From RYN-230 sp963704995 (GTDB taxonomy: Bacteria > Actinomycetota > Actinomycetes > Streptosporangiales > Streptosporangiaceae), in the NCBI GenBank assembly GCA_963704995.1, contig CAVPIM010000006.1, positions 62,001-126,000 of the forward strand: a DNA stretch of 64,000 nucleotides, read 5' to 3'. The stretch's first letter is position 1. Every line of letters begins with the position of its first letter. This document shows, piece by piece, positions 24,488 to 33,996 of the stretch. The notes under the pieces were generated by a model. The model saw only the letters and a program-made list of their open reading frames with translations, made no database searches and was not told the DNA's origin. Position numbers and translations under genes: made by a program.

Positions 24488-25657
24488 ATGCGACTGATCC
24501 ACACCTCGGACTGGCATCTGGGGCGCACGCTGCACGGCGAGAACCTGCTGCCCCATCAGGACGCCTTCCTGCGCTGGCTGCTGGACGAGGCGGTCCGCGT
24601 CCAGGCCGGGGCCGTGGTGGTGGCCGGGGACATCTACGACCGTGCCGTGCCGCCGCTCGACGCCGTCCGGCTGCTCGACGCGGCCCTGCTGCGTTTCGCG
24701 CGGGCCCGCATCCCGGTCATCCTGACCAGCGGCAACCACGACTCCGCGGTCCGCCTGGGCTTCGGCGCCGGGCTCAGCGAGGCGGCGGGCATCCACCTGC
24801 GCACCTCGGTGGCGGACCTGGCCCGGCCGGTCCTGCTGGCCGACGAGCACGGCCCGGTAGCCGTCTACGGGATCCCGTACCTGCTGCCCGACGCGGTCAT
24901 GGCCGACCTGGGCGTGCAGACCAGGACGCACGAGGCGGTGCTGGCCGAGGCGGCCCGGCTGATCAGGGCGGACGCCGCCGCCCGGGGCATCGGCCGTACC
25001 GTGGTCGCCGCGCACGCCTTCGTCACCGGCGGGCAGCCCGCCGAGTCCGAGCGCGACATCCGGGTCGGCGGCGTCGCCGACGTGCCCGCCGCCGTGTTCG
25101 GCGGGTTCAGCTACGTGGCCCTCGGCCACCTGCACGGCGCGCAGCGGGCCGGGCCTGCGGAGGGCGGCACCGTCATCCGGTACTCCGGGTCGCCGCTCGC
25201 GTTCTCGTTCGGCGAGAAGGACCACGTCAAGTCGGTCACGCTGACCGAGATCGGTGCCGCGGGCCAGGTGAGCACGACGGCGCTGCCCACGCCCGTGCCC
25301 CGGCCGCTGCGGGAGGTGCGCGGCCGGCTGGACAGCCTGCTGGCCCGGGCCAGCTCGGATCTCGCGGACCTGGCCGGCGCCTGGGTCAAGGTGGTGCTGA
25401 CCGACACCGTGCGGCCGCCGGTCCCGATGGAGCGGCTGCGCGAGAAGTGGCCGCGCACGCTGATCCTCGACTTCGCCCCGGAGGGCCAGCTGACCAGCTC
25501 CGACGCTGACCTGGAGCGGCTGGCCGCGGCGAGTGACCCGGTCGAGATCTGCAGCCTGTTCGTGGAGTTCACCAGCGGCGGGCCGGCCGATGACGTGCAC
25601 CGCGCGGTGCTCCGCGCGGCCGTCGAGGCGGCGCAGCACGCCGAGTCGGCCGCCTGA
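24488..25657 (+). CDS. sbcD: Exonuclease subunit SbcD (Mre11-like)
   Basis: A 389-residue Mre11/SbcD nuclease, which with SbcC processes hairpins and blocked double-strand ends. Metal-binding motifs are in order: SDWHLG (D8/H10), GDIYD (D48), GNHD (N83-D85), a later AAHAFV, and GHLHGAQ. The C-terminal capping region (LREVRGRLDSLL onward) has the usual length. The ATG at 24488 gives the conserved MRLIHTSDWHLG start. It overlaps sbcC by one base (TGATG), so the two subunits are translationally coupled. Confidence 0.96.
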   Translation: MRLIHTSDWHLGRTLHGENLLPHQDAFLRWLLDEAVRVQAGAVVVAGDIYDRAVPPLDAVRLLDAALLRFARARIPVILTSGNHDSAVRLGFGAGLSEAAGIHLRTSVADLARPVLLADEHGPVAVYGIPYLLPDAVMADLGVQTRTHEAVLAEAARLIRADAAARGIGRTVVAAHAFVTGGQPAESERDIRVGGVADVPAAVFGGFSYVALGHLHGAQRAGPAEGGTVIRYSGSPLAFSFGEKDHVKSVTLTEIGAAGQVSTTALPTPVPRPLREVRGRLDSLLARASSDLADLAGAWVKVVLTDTVRPPVPMERLREKWPRTLILDFAPEGQLTSSDADLERLAAASDPVEICSLFVEFTSGGPADDVHRAVLRAAVEAAQHAESAA

Positions 25658-28641
25658 TGCGGCTGCACAGCCTGGAGCTGGCCGCGTTCGGCCCGTACGC
25701 CCGCAGGCAGCGGATCGACTTCGGCCGGCTGTCCAGCAGCGGCCTGTTCCTGCTGGAGGGGCCGACCGGATCAGGCAAGACGACGATCCTGGACGCCATC
25801 ACGTTCGCCTTGTACGGCGGGCTGGCCGGGGACGAGTCCGCCGAGGACCGGCTGCGCTCGCATTTCGCCGCGCCGGACGCGGAGCCCTCGGTCAGCCTGG
25901 AATTCTCGGTGCGCGGCGTCCCGCACCGGGTGACCCGGGTGCCGGAGCACCGGCGGCCGAAACGGCGCGGGGACGGTTTCACCACCGAGCCGTCCCACGT
26001 GCACCTGCAGCGCCAGGAGGCCGGCACGTGGGTCAGCCTGTCCGCCAACAAGGCCGAGGCCGGGGAACTCGTCACCGAGCTCATCGGGCTCAACCGGGCG
26101 CAGTTCACCCAGGTCATGCTGCTGCCGCAGGGCCAGTTCGCGAAGTTCCTGCAGGCCGCGGACGACGACCGCCGGGTGCTGCTCAGCAGGCTGTTCGGCA
26201 CCCAGCTGTACGACCGCATCACGGCCGAGCTGGACCGGCGCCGCGCCACCGCGGTCCGGCAGCGGGCTGAGGCGCAGGAAGCGATCCGCACCGGGGTGTC
26301 GGCCGCGGCCGAGGCCGCCGGCCTGGACGCCGCCGCGCGCGCCGAGCTGCTCGAGGTGCCCAGTGCGGAGCGGGCGACCCGGCTGAAGCAGGTGGGCGCG
26401 GACCTCGCGGAGGACCTCGCGGTCAGGGCCGCGGGACTGGAGGTAGCGGCGGCCGAGACTACCGCCCGGCTGGCCGCGTGCGAGCGGGAGCAGCAGCAGG
26501 CCCGGCTGATGACCAGGCTGACCGGGGCGCTCCAGCTGCTGCACGGGCACCAGGCCTCCCGGCCCGGCCACGACCAGCGGGCCGCCCGGCTGGCCGGGGC
26601 GCGGCAGGCGGAACCAGTGCGGCCCCTGCTCGCCGCCCGCCTCGAGGCGCAGCAGGCGGTCCGCGAGGCCCGCGACAGCCTGCTCAGGCTGGTCCCTGAC
26701 CCCGATGACGCCATGCTCGCGGGCGGCGGCGGCCCCCAGGCCTTCGTCCGGGCCGAGGCGGCCGAGAAGGACGCGGCGTCGCTGCAGCATCTCGCGGACG
26801 CCGAAGCGGGGCTGCCCGGCCAGGTGGCCGCCCTGCGCTCCGCGCAGCAGGCGGTGGCGGCGGCCGCCGGGCAGCTGCGCGGCCTGGAGAAGGCCCGTGC
26901 GGACCTGCCCGGCCAGATCGCAGCCGCGGAGGATCGTCTCGCGGAGGCCCGGCTGCTGGCCGCCGGCCTGGGGGCCGCCCGCGAGCAGCAGGCTGTGCTG
27001 AGCCGCCGGGCCGCCGCCGCCGCGCACCTGGCCGGCCTGGAACCGCTGCTCGCGGACAAGAACGCGGCCCTGCTCGACGCCGTGGACACGCACCAGGCCC
27101 TGACCGAAGCCCACCTGCGGCTGCTGGCCGCCCGGCTGGACGGGATGGCCGCGGAGCTGGCCGCCCAGCTGGCCGACGGGGCCGCTTGCCCGGTCTGCGG
27201 CTCCACCGCCCACCCCGCTCCGGCCCAGGCGGCTGGCGGCCTGGTGTCCGAGCCGGACCTGGCCGCGGCCGCGGCCAGACGGGACGCGGCGGAGGCCGCG
27301 CGGGCCCAGCTGACCCGCGAGCGCGACGAGCTGGCCGCCGCGGTGGCGGCCAGCTCCGCGGTGGCGGACGGCGGCACGGTGGACGGCCTGGCCGCCGCGG
27401 CCGGCGCCGTGGAAGACCTGGTGGCGGAGGCGGAGCGGGCCGCGGCGGAGGTCAGCCACCTCGAGGCCGGGGTCGCCGGCCAGCGCGCGCAGCAGCAGCG
27501 GGTCGCGGCGGAACTGCAGGACGCCGCCGCGGCGCTGGCCACGGCCCAGGCCCGGGCCGACGCGGCGGAGACCGAGCTGAGCCAGCTGCAGCTCAAGCTG
27601 GCCGGGGCCGCCCAGGGGCATCCGTCGGTGGCGCAGCGGCAGGAAGCCCTGCGCCGCGCCGCGGACACGAATCGCTCCCTGGCGGCGGCGCTGGACCAGC
27701 TGGCGGCCGCGCTGGCCGACGAGCGGCGGGCCGGGGAACGCGCCGGGCGCGAGGCGGAGGCCCGCGGGTTCGCCACGGCCGACCTGGCCAGCGCCGCGCT
27801 GCTCAGCCCCGGGGCCCAGGCGGCCCTCGACGGCCAGGTGACCGGCTGGGCCGCTGACCTGGCTGCGCTCCAGGCCGCGGCCGCCGCTGACGACCTGGCC
27901 GGCCTGGATCCCGGGCAGGCGGACGCGGTGCACGCGGCGGCGCAGGCCGCGGCGGCCGCCCTGGCCCGCGCCCAGGAAGCCGAGCAGGAGGTCCGGGCCG
28001 CCCGCGACGCGGCCCAGGCGCGGGCCGGGCGCCTGGACCAGCGGCTGGCCGAGGTGCAGCACGCCCAGGAAACCTTCGACCAGCTGCAGGAGGACACCTC
28101 CGCGGTGATCCGGCTGGCGGGCCTGGCCAAGGGGATGGACGGGCACCGCCGGATGGCGCTGACCACCTACGTGCTCCGGCAGTGGTTCGGGCAGGTGGTG
28201 GCGGCGGCCAACGTCCGGCTCGGCGCCATGTCGGCGGGCCGGTACGAGCTGCGGCGCACCGACGAGAGCGGGACGAGGCGGGAACGGACCGGGCTGACCC
28301 TCGTCGTGATCGACCGGCATACCGGCGCGGAACGCAGCCCGCGGTCACTGTCCGGCGGCGAGACCTTCTACACCTCGCTCGCGCTGGCCCTCGGCCTGGC
28401 CGACGTGGTCAAGGCCGAGGCCGGCGGGGTGGACCTGGACACCCTGTTCATCGACGAGGGCTTCGGCACGCTCGACGCGGAGACCCTCGACCAGGTGATG
28501 GCGGTCATCGACGAGCTGCGTGACCGCGGCCGGGTGGTGGGCATCGTGAGCCACGTGGCTGACCTGAAGGACCGGGTCGCCGAGCGGCTCGAAGTCCGCC
28601 GCCTGGCCGACGGCTCGTCCACGGCCCGGGTCATCGCCTAA
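25657..28641 (+). CDS. sbcC: Exonuclease subunit SbcC (Rad50-like SMC ATPase)
   Basis: A 994-residue SMC-type ATPase partner of SbcD. The Walker A is GPTGSGKT (K41) and the Q-loop region is FTQVMLLPQGQFAKFL. Very long Ala-rich coiled coils run from about 175 to 480 and 530 to 830. They flank the zinc-hook CPVC (C511, C514). The ABC signature LSGGE (898-902) and Walker B with D933/E934 in FIDEGFGTLD are intact. Length matches actinobacterial SbcC. The complete set of motifs indicates an active MR-type complex. Confidence 0.96.
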   Translation: MRLHSLELAAFGPYARRQRIDFGRLSSSGLFLLEGPTGSGKTTILDAITFALYGGLAGDESAEDRLRSHFAAPDAEPSVSLEFSVRGVPHRVTRVPEHRRPKRRGDGFTTEPSHVHLQRQEAGTWVSLSANKAEAGELVTELIGLNRAQFTQVMLLPQGQFAKFLQAADDDRRVLLSRLFGTQLYDRITAELDRRRATAVRQRAEAQEAIRTGVSAAAEAAGLDAAARAELLEVPSAERATRLKQVGADLAEDLAVRAAGLEVAAAETTARLAACEREQQQARLMTRLTGALQLLHGHQASRPGHDQRAARLAGARQAEPVRPLLAARLEAQQAVREARDSLLRLVPDPDDAMLAGGGGPQAFVRAEAAEKDAASLQHLADAEAGLPGQVAALRSAQQAVAAAAGQLRGLEKARADLPGQIAAAEDRLAEARLLAAGLGAAREQQAVLSRRAAAAAHLAGLEPLLADKNAALLDAVDTHQALTEAHLRLLAARLDGMAAELAAQLADGAACPVCGSTAHPAPAQAAGGLVSEPDLAAAAARRDAAEAARAQLTRERDELAAAVAASSAVADGGTVDGLAAAAGAVEDLVAEAERAAAEVSHLEAGVAGQRAQQQRVAAELQDAAAALATAQARADAAETELSQLQLKLAGAAQGHPSVAQRQEALRRAADTNRSLAAALDQLAAALADERRAGERAGREAEARGFATADLASAALLSPGAQAALDGQVTGWAADLAALQAAAAADDLAGLDPGQADAVHAAAQAAAAALARAQEAEQEVRAARDAAQARAGRLDQRLAEVQHAQETFDQLQEDTSAVIRLAGLAKGMDGHRRMALTTYVLRQWFGQVVAAANVRLGAMSAGRYELRRTDESGTRRERTGLTLVVIDRHTGAERSPRSLSGGETFYTSLALALGLADVVKAEAGGVDLDTLFIDEGFGTLDAETLDQVMAVIDELRDRGRVVGIVSHVADLKDRVAERLEVRRLADGSSTARVIA

Positions 28642-28758
28642 CCCAGATCAGCCGGGCCCAGGCTCGCGGCCAGGCATTATGCTGGTCCGCACCGGCCGGG
28701 GGGGCCGGGGACGGCACGTATCAGGCCCAGGGTTTTCAGTACATGGGGGACGTTGCTA

Positions 28759-29229
28759 GTGAAGAAGGTCGGCATCGCGGCGCTGGCGGCGGTCATGCTC
28801 GCGTTCCTGGCGGCTGGGGCGGCCGCCGCGCTCACCACGCGGACCGCGCGGAACGGGGCCGCGGACCGGCTCCCGGTGGCCTACAACGGGCAGGACGGCT
28901 GGGGCCACGGGACGGCCCGCCCGTCCACCCTCTACGTGGGGGGCCCGGACACGTTCGTGCGGATCCAGCACTGGTCGCACTGGACGGCCACGTCCGCGTT
29001 CAGCTGGGGCACCCTGTGGGTGGATAACTGCTCCCCGAACTGCGCGGCCGGCCACTACACCAAGTACCCGGCCGAGGTGGGCCTGTCGCGGGTCGCGGCG
29101 CACCGGGGAGTGAGCTACTTCTCCCGGATGCGGCTGCGCTACTTCCACGCCAGGGCCCGCGACTACGGGTTCCGCTGGGGCACCTACCGGGGCGCGACGA
29201 TCCCGCTGTGGATCGGCGGGCCGGGCTGA
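28759..29229 (+). CDS. Small secreted protein of unknown function
   Basis: A 156-residue protein with a Sec-type signal peptide: KK at the start, the hydrophobic core VGIAALAAVMLAFLAAGAAA and a likely cleavage near residue 24. The mature part is rich in aromatic residues and contains two cysteines close together (DNCSPNCAAGH), suggesting a disulfide. A repeated SAFSWGTLW / GFRWGTYRG pattern suggests a beta-rich fold. The GTG at 28759 with GGGGA 9 bases upstream is preferred over TTG 28753. The family is not one I can name. It follows sbcC on the same strand but after a gap of about 115 bases, so it probably has its own promoter. Confidence 0.75.
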   Translation: MKKVGIAALAAVMLAFLAAGAAAALTTRTARNGAADRLPVAYNGQDGWGHGTARPSTLYVGGPDTFVRIQHWSHWTATSAFSWGTLWVDNCSPNCAAGHYTKYPAEVGLSRVAAHRGVSYFSRMRLRYFHARARDYGFRWGTYRGATIPLWIGGPG

Positions 29230-29252
29230 CTGCCCTCGGGCATCCCCTCGCT

Positions 29253-29298
29253 TTGACATCTCCGTATATCCGTGTGAACATACGGACGTACGGAGATG
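29253..29298 (+). promoter_or_regulatory. Promoter and long hyphenated operator of the arsR-permease operon
   Basis: TTGACA at 29253-29258 starts the promoter. Overlapping it is a long inverted repeat: left arm CATCTCCGTATATCCGT (29257-29273), 8-base spacer, right arm ACGGACGTACGGAGATG (29282-29298). The arms are complementary at 15 of 17 positions. The repeat covers the region from -35 through -10, ideal for repression by the ArsR protein encoded right after it. A GAACAT-type element 17 bases after the -35 is the best -10 candidate. Confidence 0.65.
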
Positions 29299-29303
29299 AG
29301 GAT

Positions 29304-29687
29304 ATGACACCACGAGATCATGATCATCCGGTGAGTGAGCCGGGCGTGGCCGAGGCCCGGGCCGGTGCGCTGTCGGTGGCTGACGCCGGGCGGCTCGCCG
29401 GGCTGCTCGGCCTGCTGGCCGACCCGGTCCGGTCACGGGTCCTGTTCGCGCTGGTCGCCGCGGGTGAGCTGTGCGTCGGTGACCTGGCTCTGGCCCTCGA
29501 GGTGACCGAGGACCAGGTCTCCTACGCGGTGAAGATGCTGCGCCTGGCCGGGCTGGTCAGCTTCCGCAAGGACGGCCGGGTCGTCTATTACCGGCTGAGC
29601 GACGGCTTCCCGCATCCGCTGCTGGAGCACTGCCTGCGCCAGCTGCTGACCATCGCCGCGCCGGAGGCGGACGATGCGCGCGCTTGA
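29304..29687 (+). CDS. ArsR family transcriptional regulator
   Basis: A 127-residue ArsR/SmtB-type winged-helix regulator. It has the usual LADPVRSRVLFALVAAGELC start of helix 1-3, the recognition helix EVTEDQVSYAVKMLRLAGLV and the wing SFRKDGRVVYYRLSDG. Cys in GELC and Cys in LLEHCLRQLL are candidate metal ligands; the classical second Cys of ELCVCDL is Gly here (ELCVGDL). GAGATGAGG precedes the ATG at 29304. It overlaps the permease gene by 14 bases and has an excellent operator upstream, so it very likely autoregulates the pair. Confidence 0.9.
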   Translation: MTPRDHDHPVSEPGVAEARAGALSVADAGRLAGLLGLLADPVRSRVLFALVAAGELCVGDLALALEVTEDQVSYAVKMLRLAGLVSFRKDGRVVYYRLSDGFPHPLLEHCLRQLLTIAAPEADDARA

Positions 29688-30885
29688 CGCGATCGGCCAC
29701 GCGCTGGCCGTGGCCGGCTCGATGACCTGGCAGATCACCTGGTCACTGCTGCTCGGGTTCGCGCTGTCCGCCGTGGTCCAGGCGGTGGTGCGCCGGTCCA
29801 CCGTAGTCCGGCTGCTCGGTGACGACCGGCCGGCCGCGCTGGCCCGGGCCACGGGGCTGGGCGCAGCCTCCTCGTCCTGCTCCTACGCGGCCGTGGCGCT
29901 GGCCCGGTCCCTGTTCCGCAAGGGGGCCAGCTTCACCGCCGCGATGGTCTTCGAGATCGCCAGCACCAACCTGGTCATCGAGCTGGGGATCATCCTGGCC
30001 CTGCTGATCTCCTGGCAGTTCACCCTGGCCGAGTTCGTCGGCGGCCCCATCATGATCGTGCTGGTCGCGGTGGCCTTCCGCCTGTTCGTCCGGCGGCAGC
30101 TGATCGACGAGGCGCGGCGGCAGGCCGACCGGGGCCTGGCCGGGTCCATGGAAGGGCACGCGGCCATGGACATGAGCATCCCCGCGACCGGCACCTTCTG
30201 GCGGCGCCTGTTCAGCCGGGACGGCTACACCTCGGTCAGCCATATCTTCGTCATGGAGTGGGCCGCGGTGCTGCGCGACGTGGTCATCGGGCTGCTGATC
30301 GCCGGGGCGGTGGGCGCCTGGGTGCCGGACAGCTTCTGGCGCCACCTGTTCCTGACCGGCCATCCGCTCGCCGCCCGGCTCTGGGGGCCGATCATCGGCC
30401 CGGTGATCTCACTGCTCAGCTTCGTCTGCTCCATCGGCAACGTGCCGCTGGCCGGGGTGCTGTGGAACGGGGGGATCAGCTTCGGGGGCGTGGTCGCGTT
30501 CATCTTCGCCGACCTGATCATCATTCCGATCCTGGTCATCTACCGGAAGTACTACGGCACCCGGATGATGCTGGTGATCGCCGGGGTGTTCTACGCGACC
30601 ATGGTGCTGGCCGGCTACATCGTCGAGTTCACCTTCAGCGGGCTCGGCCTGGTCCCGGCGGACCGCACCGCGAAGGTCGCCGCGACCGGCGTGGCGTGGA
30701 ACTACACCACCTACCTGAACATCGTGTTCATCATCCTGGCCGTCGCGCTGGTGGTGCGGTTCTTCCGGTCCGGTGGGCGGGAGATGCTGGCGATGATGGG
30801 CGGCAGCCCGGACTCGGCCAGCCATGATCACGGCGCCCACGCCGGCCATGCGGGTCACCCGGCCACGTCTCATAGCACGGAGTAG
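29674..30885 (+). CDS. Permease of the ArsP/DUF318 (PF03773) family with His-rich tail
   Basis: A 403-residue membrane protein with about ten helices in two halves. The central conserved parts are TGLGAASSSCSYAAVALARSLF (with a Cys in the first half) and LSFVCSIGNVPLAGVLWNGG (with a Cys in the second half), the signature positions of this permease family. The C-terminal tail is His-rich (SHDHGAHAGHAGHPATSH), a likely metal-binding region. Under an ArsR regulator, export of a metal or metalloid is probable, but the ion cannot be named. It is convergent with the frameshifted TetR gene. Confidence 0.85.
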   Translation: MRALDAIGHALAVAGSMTWQITWSLLLGFALSAVVQAVVRRSTVVRLLGDDRPAALARATGLGAASSSCSYAAVALARSLFRKGASFTAAMVFEIASTNLVIELGIILALLISWQFTLAEFVGGPIMIVLVAVAFRLFVRRQLIDEARRQADRGLAGSMEGHAAMDMSIPATGTFWRRLFSRDGYTSVSHIFVMEWAAVLRDVVIGLLIAGAVGAWVPDSFWRHLFLTGHPLAARLWGPIIGPVISLLSFVCSIGNVPLAGVLWNGGISFGGVVAFIFADLIIIPILVIYRKYYGTRMMLVIAGVFYATMVLAGYIVEFTFSGLGLVPADRTAKVAATGVAWNYTTYLNIVFIILAVALVVRFFRSGGREMLAMMGGSPDSASHDHGAHAGHAGHPATSHSTE

Positions 30886-30924
30886 CTCCGGCCGCTGGGC
30901 CGCAGGGCCGGGAGCCACGGCCGG

Positions 30925-31544
30925 CTACCGCGGTGGCCGGGCGGGCGGCAGCCCCCGGCGCAGCACCTCCAGGAGATCGTCCACGACATCGTCGGGCACG
31001 TGCCCGCCCGCGGTCCAGTCCGCCCAGCGCATCCCGACGAAGTTGCCGATCCCGGTGTAGACGAACGCGATGACCTCGGGGTCGTAGCGCGCGTCCACCT
31101 CGCCGCTGAGCTGGGCCTGGCGCACCCCGCGGGCGTAGCCGCGGGCCAGGTGCTCGTAGTACTCGCGGAACAGGCCCGGGGCCACGAACTCGGACTCCCG
31201 CACGATGCGGTCCATCCACGGGCGCTGGGACAGCATGTCGAAAAAGGCCCGGAACGAGGCCCGCTCGATCTCCCGCTGGCCCGGGCCGGCCTGCTCGATG
31301 GCTTCCTTCATGGCCGTCCGGAGGTCCGCGTTGAGCTTGCGGACCACGGCTGCGAAGATCTCCGCCTTCGAGCCGAAGTGCGCGTAGAAGCTGCCCGTCG
31401 CCATGCCGGCGTGGGCGCAGATGCCAGCCACCGTGGTGCGCTGGTAGCTCCGCTCCCCGAAAGCCGCTCCGCGGCGGCGAGCAGCCGCTGGGCCGGCGGC
31501 TGCCCGCGGTCGTCGGGCAGCCTCCGGCTCGTCGCGACCCCCAC
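30925..31544 (-). pseudogene. TetR family regulator, single-base frameshift in the HTH
   Basis: The C-terminal 165 residues are an intact TetR protein from AGICAHAGMATGSFYAHFGSK onward. The first helix (RLPDDRGQPPAQRLLAAAER) is in another frame beginning at the GTG at 31544. Adding one base near 31464 joins them as AAERAFGERSYQRTTVAGICA, a standard TetR HTH, so a one-base deletion in a C-run is the only damage. Ribosome binding at 31544 is poor (AGGAGG is too close), so the start is uncertain. It is last in the series after the branched-chain amino acid ABC genes and could regulate them. Confidence 0.75.
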
Positions 31545-31605
31545 GCCTCCTACCCCCGTCCGGGACCCATCACCAGGCCTTCCGCGCCGGGAGCCCGTGC
31601 GTATG

Positions 31606-32937
31606 CTAGGGCATCCCGCTGGATGGTGCCGGGGCCTGCGCCCCGGTGAAGGTCCGCACCGGGCCGCCCGGGGTCGTGTCAGTGACCTGCACCGGACCTG
31701 CCTTCACGATGGCACCGTTCTTGATCACGCCGATGAACGCCCCGGTGATGCCAGCGTGATCGGTCGCGGAGAACGCGTACGGCGCCACCGACGGGCCCTG
31801 CGGCAGGCCGCCCTGGATCGCCTTGACCAGGTCGTCGCGGGTCGGGTTCTGGCCCGCCTTCAGCATGGCCTGGACGAAGGTGTACCCGACCGCCTCGCCG
31901 AACAGCACGTTGCCGTCGAAGGGCAGCTTGGGCAGGTACTGGTCGTGGATCCGCTTGAACAGGGCGATCCAGCTGTTGCCCGTGTCGCCCAGGGTGGGCA
32001 GGTAGCCGTCCGTGATGATGCCCTGGGTCAGCTGGTTGCCCGACACCGTGGCCCCGCCCTGCTTGGCGAAGGCCTCCAGCAGCCCGGCGAGCGTGATCGG
32101 GTCGGAGCCCACGTCGCTGACCACCAGGGTGGGGCTGAACCCGAGCTTGAGGCTGTTCAGCCGCAGCAGCGCGGTGAAGGCCGGGACGCTGAACGACACG
32201 ACCACCTTGGCCCCGGACGCCTTGAGCGCGGCCACCTGCGGGCCCACGTTGATGTTCGTCGGGTCGTAGCTCTGCCTGCTGACCACGTCGCCGTGCGGGA
32301 TCACGGCGTCGAGGCCCTTGACGCCGTCCTTGCCGAACTCGTCGTCCTGGTAGAAGTAGCCGATCTTCTGGCCGCCGAAGTGCTGCTTGATGTAGGTACC
32401 GAGGATCTTGCCCTCGCGGACGTAGTCCAGCTGCCAGCCGAAGGTCTCCGGCCACGTGGACGGGGCATTCCAGCATTCACAGCCGGAGGCCACGAACACG
32501 TCCGGCACCTTCGATGAATTGAGGAACGGGGCCACGGCCAGGTGCGTCGGCGTACCCAGCCCGTCGAAGATGGCGTACACGTTGTCCTGCAGCACGAGCT
32601 GCTTCACCACGGACACGGTGCTGGTCGGATCGTACTTGTCGTCGAGGTACTTATAGACGATCTTCCGCCCGTGGATCCCGCCGTGCGCATTGACGTACTG
32701 GAAGTAGGCGTTCGACGCGGGCGCGATCTCGCTGTAGCCGGGCGCGGCCACCCCGGTCAGCGGCTGATGGCTGCCGATGGTGATCGTGGTGGCGGTGATG
32801 CCCGGCGCGGAGGCGGTCAGCCCGCCGCCGCTGCTGCCTCCGGATGCTGATCCGCCCGAGCTGCAGGCGCTGACCAGCATGGCCAGGGCCGCCGTGGCGG
32901 CGAGGGCGGGCAGGCCGACCCGGTGCGATCTGTTCAT
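31606..32937 (-). CDS. Branched-chain amino acid type ABC transporter substrate-binding lipoprotein
   Basis: A 443-residue type-1 periplasmic-binding-fold protein. The signal peptide ends in a lipobox LVSAC with Cys25 as lipid anchor, followed by a Ser/Gly linker. The Leu/Ile/Val-binding family start TTITIGSHQPLTGVAAPGYS and later KIGYFYQDDEFGKDGVKGL are clear. C-C within ASGCECW may form a disulfide. It captures the substrate outside the membrane for LivH/LivM. The ATG at 32937 overlaps the permease stop (4 bases). Such systems also carry urea, amides or aromatic compounds, so the substrate is open. Confidence 0.93.
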   Translation of the reverse strand: MNRSHRVGLPALAATAALAMLVSACSSGGSASGGSSGGGLTASAPGITATTITIGSHQPLTGVAAPGYSEIAPASNAYFQYVNAHGGIHGRKIVYKYLDDKYDPTSTVSVVKQLVLQDNVYAIFDGLGTPTHLAVAPFLNSSKVPDVFVASGCECWNAPSTWPETFGWQLDYVREGKILGTYIKQHFGGQKIGYFYQDDEFGKDGVKGLDAVIPHGDVVSRQSYDPTNINVGPQVAALKASGAKVVVSFSVPAFTALLRLNSLKLGFSPTLVVSDVGSDPITLAGLLEAFAKQGGATVSGNQLTQGIITDGYLPTLGDTGNSWIALFKRIHDQYLPKLPFDGNVLFGEAVGYTFVQAMLKAGQNPTRDDLVKAIQGGLPQGPSVAPYAFSATDHAGITGAFIGVIKNGAIVKAGPVQVTDTTPGGPVRTFTGAQAPAPSSGMP

Positions 32938-33995
32938 ATCGAGCCTTCTTCCTGATGTTCGCTGGCTGGCGCACGGAGTTGGGCACCCGGCCGCCGTCGG
33001 GGCAGGCCGGGCAGGGCGGGCAGGCGGGAGGCCAGCGGCCGGTACAGCCGGCGCAGGCCACCCTGGATGCCGTCGGGAAAAGCGAGCATGACGACGATGA
33101 GCACGACGCCGTAGGCCGCGACCGGGATGTTGGATCCGGCCGAGCTGGACAGGCCGTGGCTGGTGGCCACGTCGGTCACGTAGGTCGGGACCAGGACGAG
33201 CACGAGGCTGCCCCACACCGCCCCGGCCAGGGTGCCCAGGCCGCCCAGTACCGCCCCGGTGAGCAGGGCGATGGACAGCGTCAGGGTGAACGCGCCCGGC
33301 GAGATGATCGACGTGGTCACGGCGAGCAGGGCGCCCCCCAGCCCGGCGCAGGCCGCGCTCACCACGAAGGCCAGTACCCGGAGCCGGGCCACGTTCAGGC
33401 CCGCCAGCGCGGCGGCCACCTCGTCGTCCCCTGCGGCCCGCCATGACCGGCCGACCCGGCTGCGGGCCAGGTTGGCCAGCAGGACCAGGACGATCAGTGC
33501 GCAGCCGCAGGTCAGCCAGGCCTGCCAGCGGGTGAGCGGGAAGGCCGGGCCGAGGAAGCCGGGGCTGCTGATCACCACGGTCAGCCCCTGGTCCCCGCCG
33601 AGCAGCCCGAACCGCAGGGCCAGCGAGGGCAGCGCCACGGCGAGCATCAGGGTGGCGCCCGCCAGGTAGGGCCCGCGCAGCCGGGCCGCCGCCACCCCCA
33701 CCGCCGCGCCGCCGGCCGCGGCGGCGGCCGCGGCCGCCACCAGCACCACGGCCAGCGGCCAGTGCAGGTGCAGCAGCAGCAGGGCGGAAGCGTACGCGCC
33801 GATGGCCATGAACGCCCCGTTGCCGAGCGAGATCTGGCCACTCAGGCCGACCAGCACGGTCAGCCCCGCCACCGCCACCACGTAGCAGGCGACCTCGGCC
33901 ATCTGGTAGTCGCGGAACGGGGTCACCGTGGCGCTGATGATCACGAGGAGCACGGCCAGGGCGGCTGCCGCGGCCACGTGCCGGATCAGGGTCAT
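32934..33995 (-). CDS. livM: Branched-chain amino acid type ABC permease, LivM-like
   Basis: A 353-residue inner-membrane permease with about ten helices. The LivM landmarks GLTVLVGLSGQISLGNGAFM and GRSWRAAGDDEVAAALAGLN (the coupling loop contacting the ATPases) are present. The C-terminus continues as a basic Pro/Arg-rich tail. The ATG at 33995 is preferred; a longer frame upstream is not hydrophobic. It lies one base after the LivH stop and overlaps the binding-protein start by 4 bases, so it is part of one operon. Confidence 0.92.
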   Translation of the reverse strand: MTLIRHVAAAAALAVLLVIISATVTPFRDYQMAEVACYVVAVAGLTVLVGLSGQISLGNGAFMAIGAYASALLLLHLHWPLAVVLVAAAAAAAAGGAAVGVAAARLRGPYLAGATLMLAVALPSLALRFGLLGGDQGLTVVISSPGFLGPAFPLTRWQAWLTCGCALIVLVLLANLARSRVGRSWRAAGDDEVAAALAGLNVARLRVLAFVVSAACAGLGGALLAVTTSIISPGAFTLTLSIALLTGAVLGGLGTLAGAVWGSLVLVLVPTYVTDVATSHGLSSSAGSNIPVAAYGVVLIVVMLAFPDGIQGGLRRLYRPLASRLPALPGLPRRRPGAQLRAPASEHQEEGSI

Positions 33996-33996
33996 C

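Noticed and set aside
25569..28320. Two long minus-strand frames opposite sbcC
   Set aside because: Composition is mostly Ala/Ser/Arg or Gly/Arg mirrored from the coiled-coil codons of sbcC; no start signal or motif.
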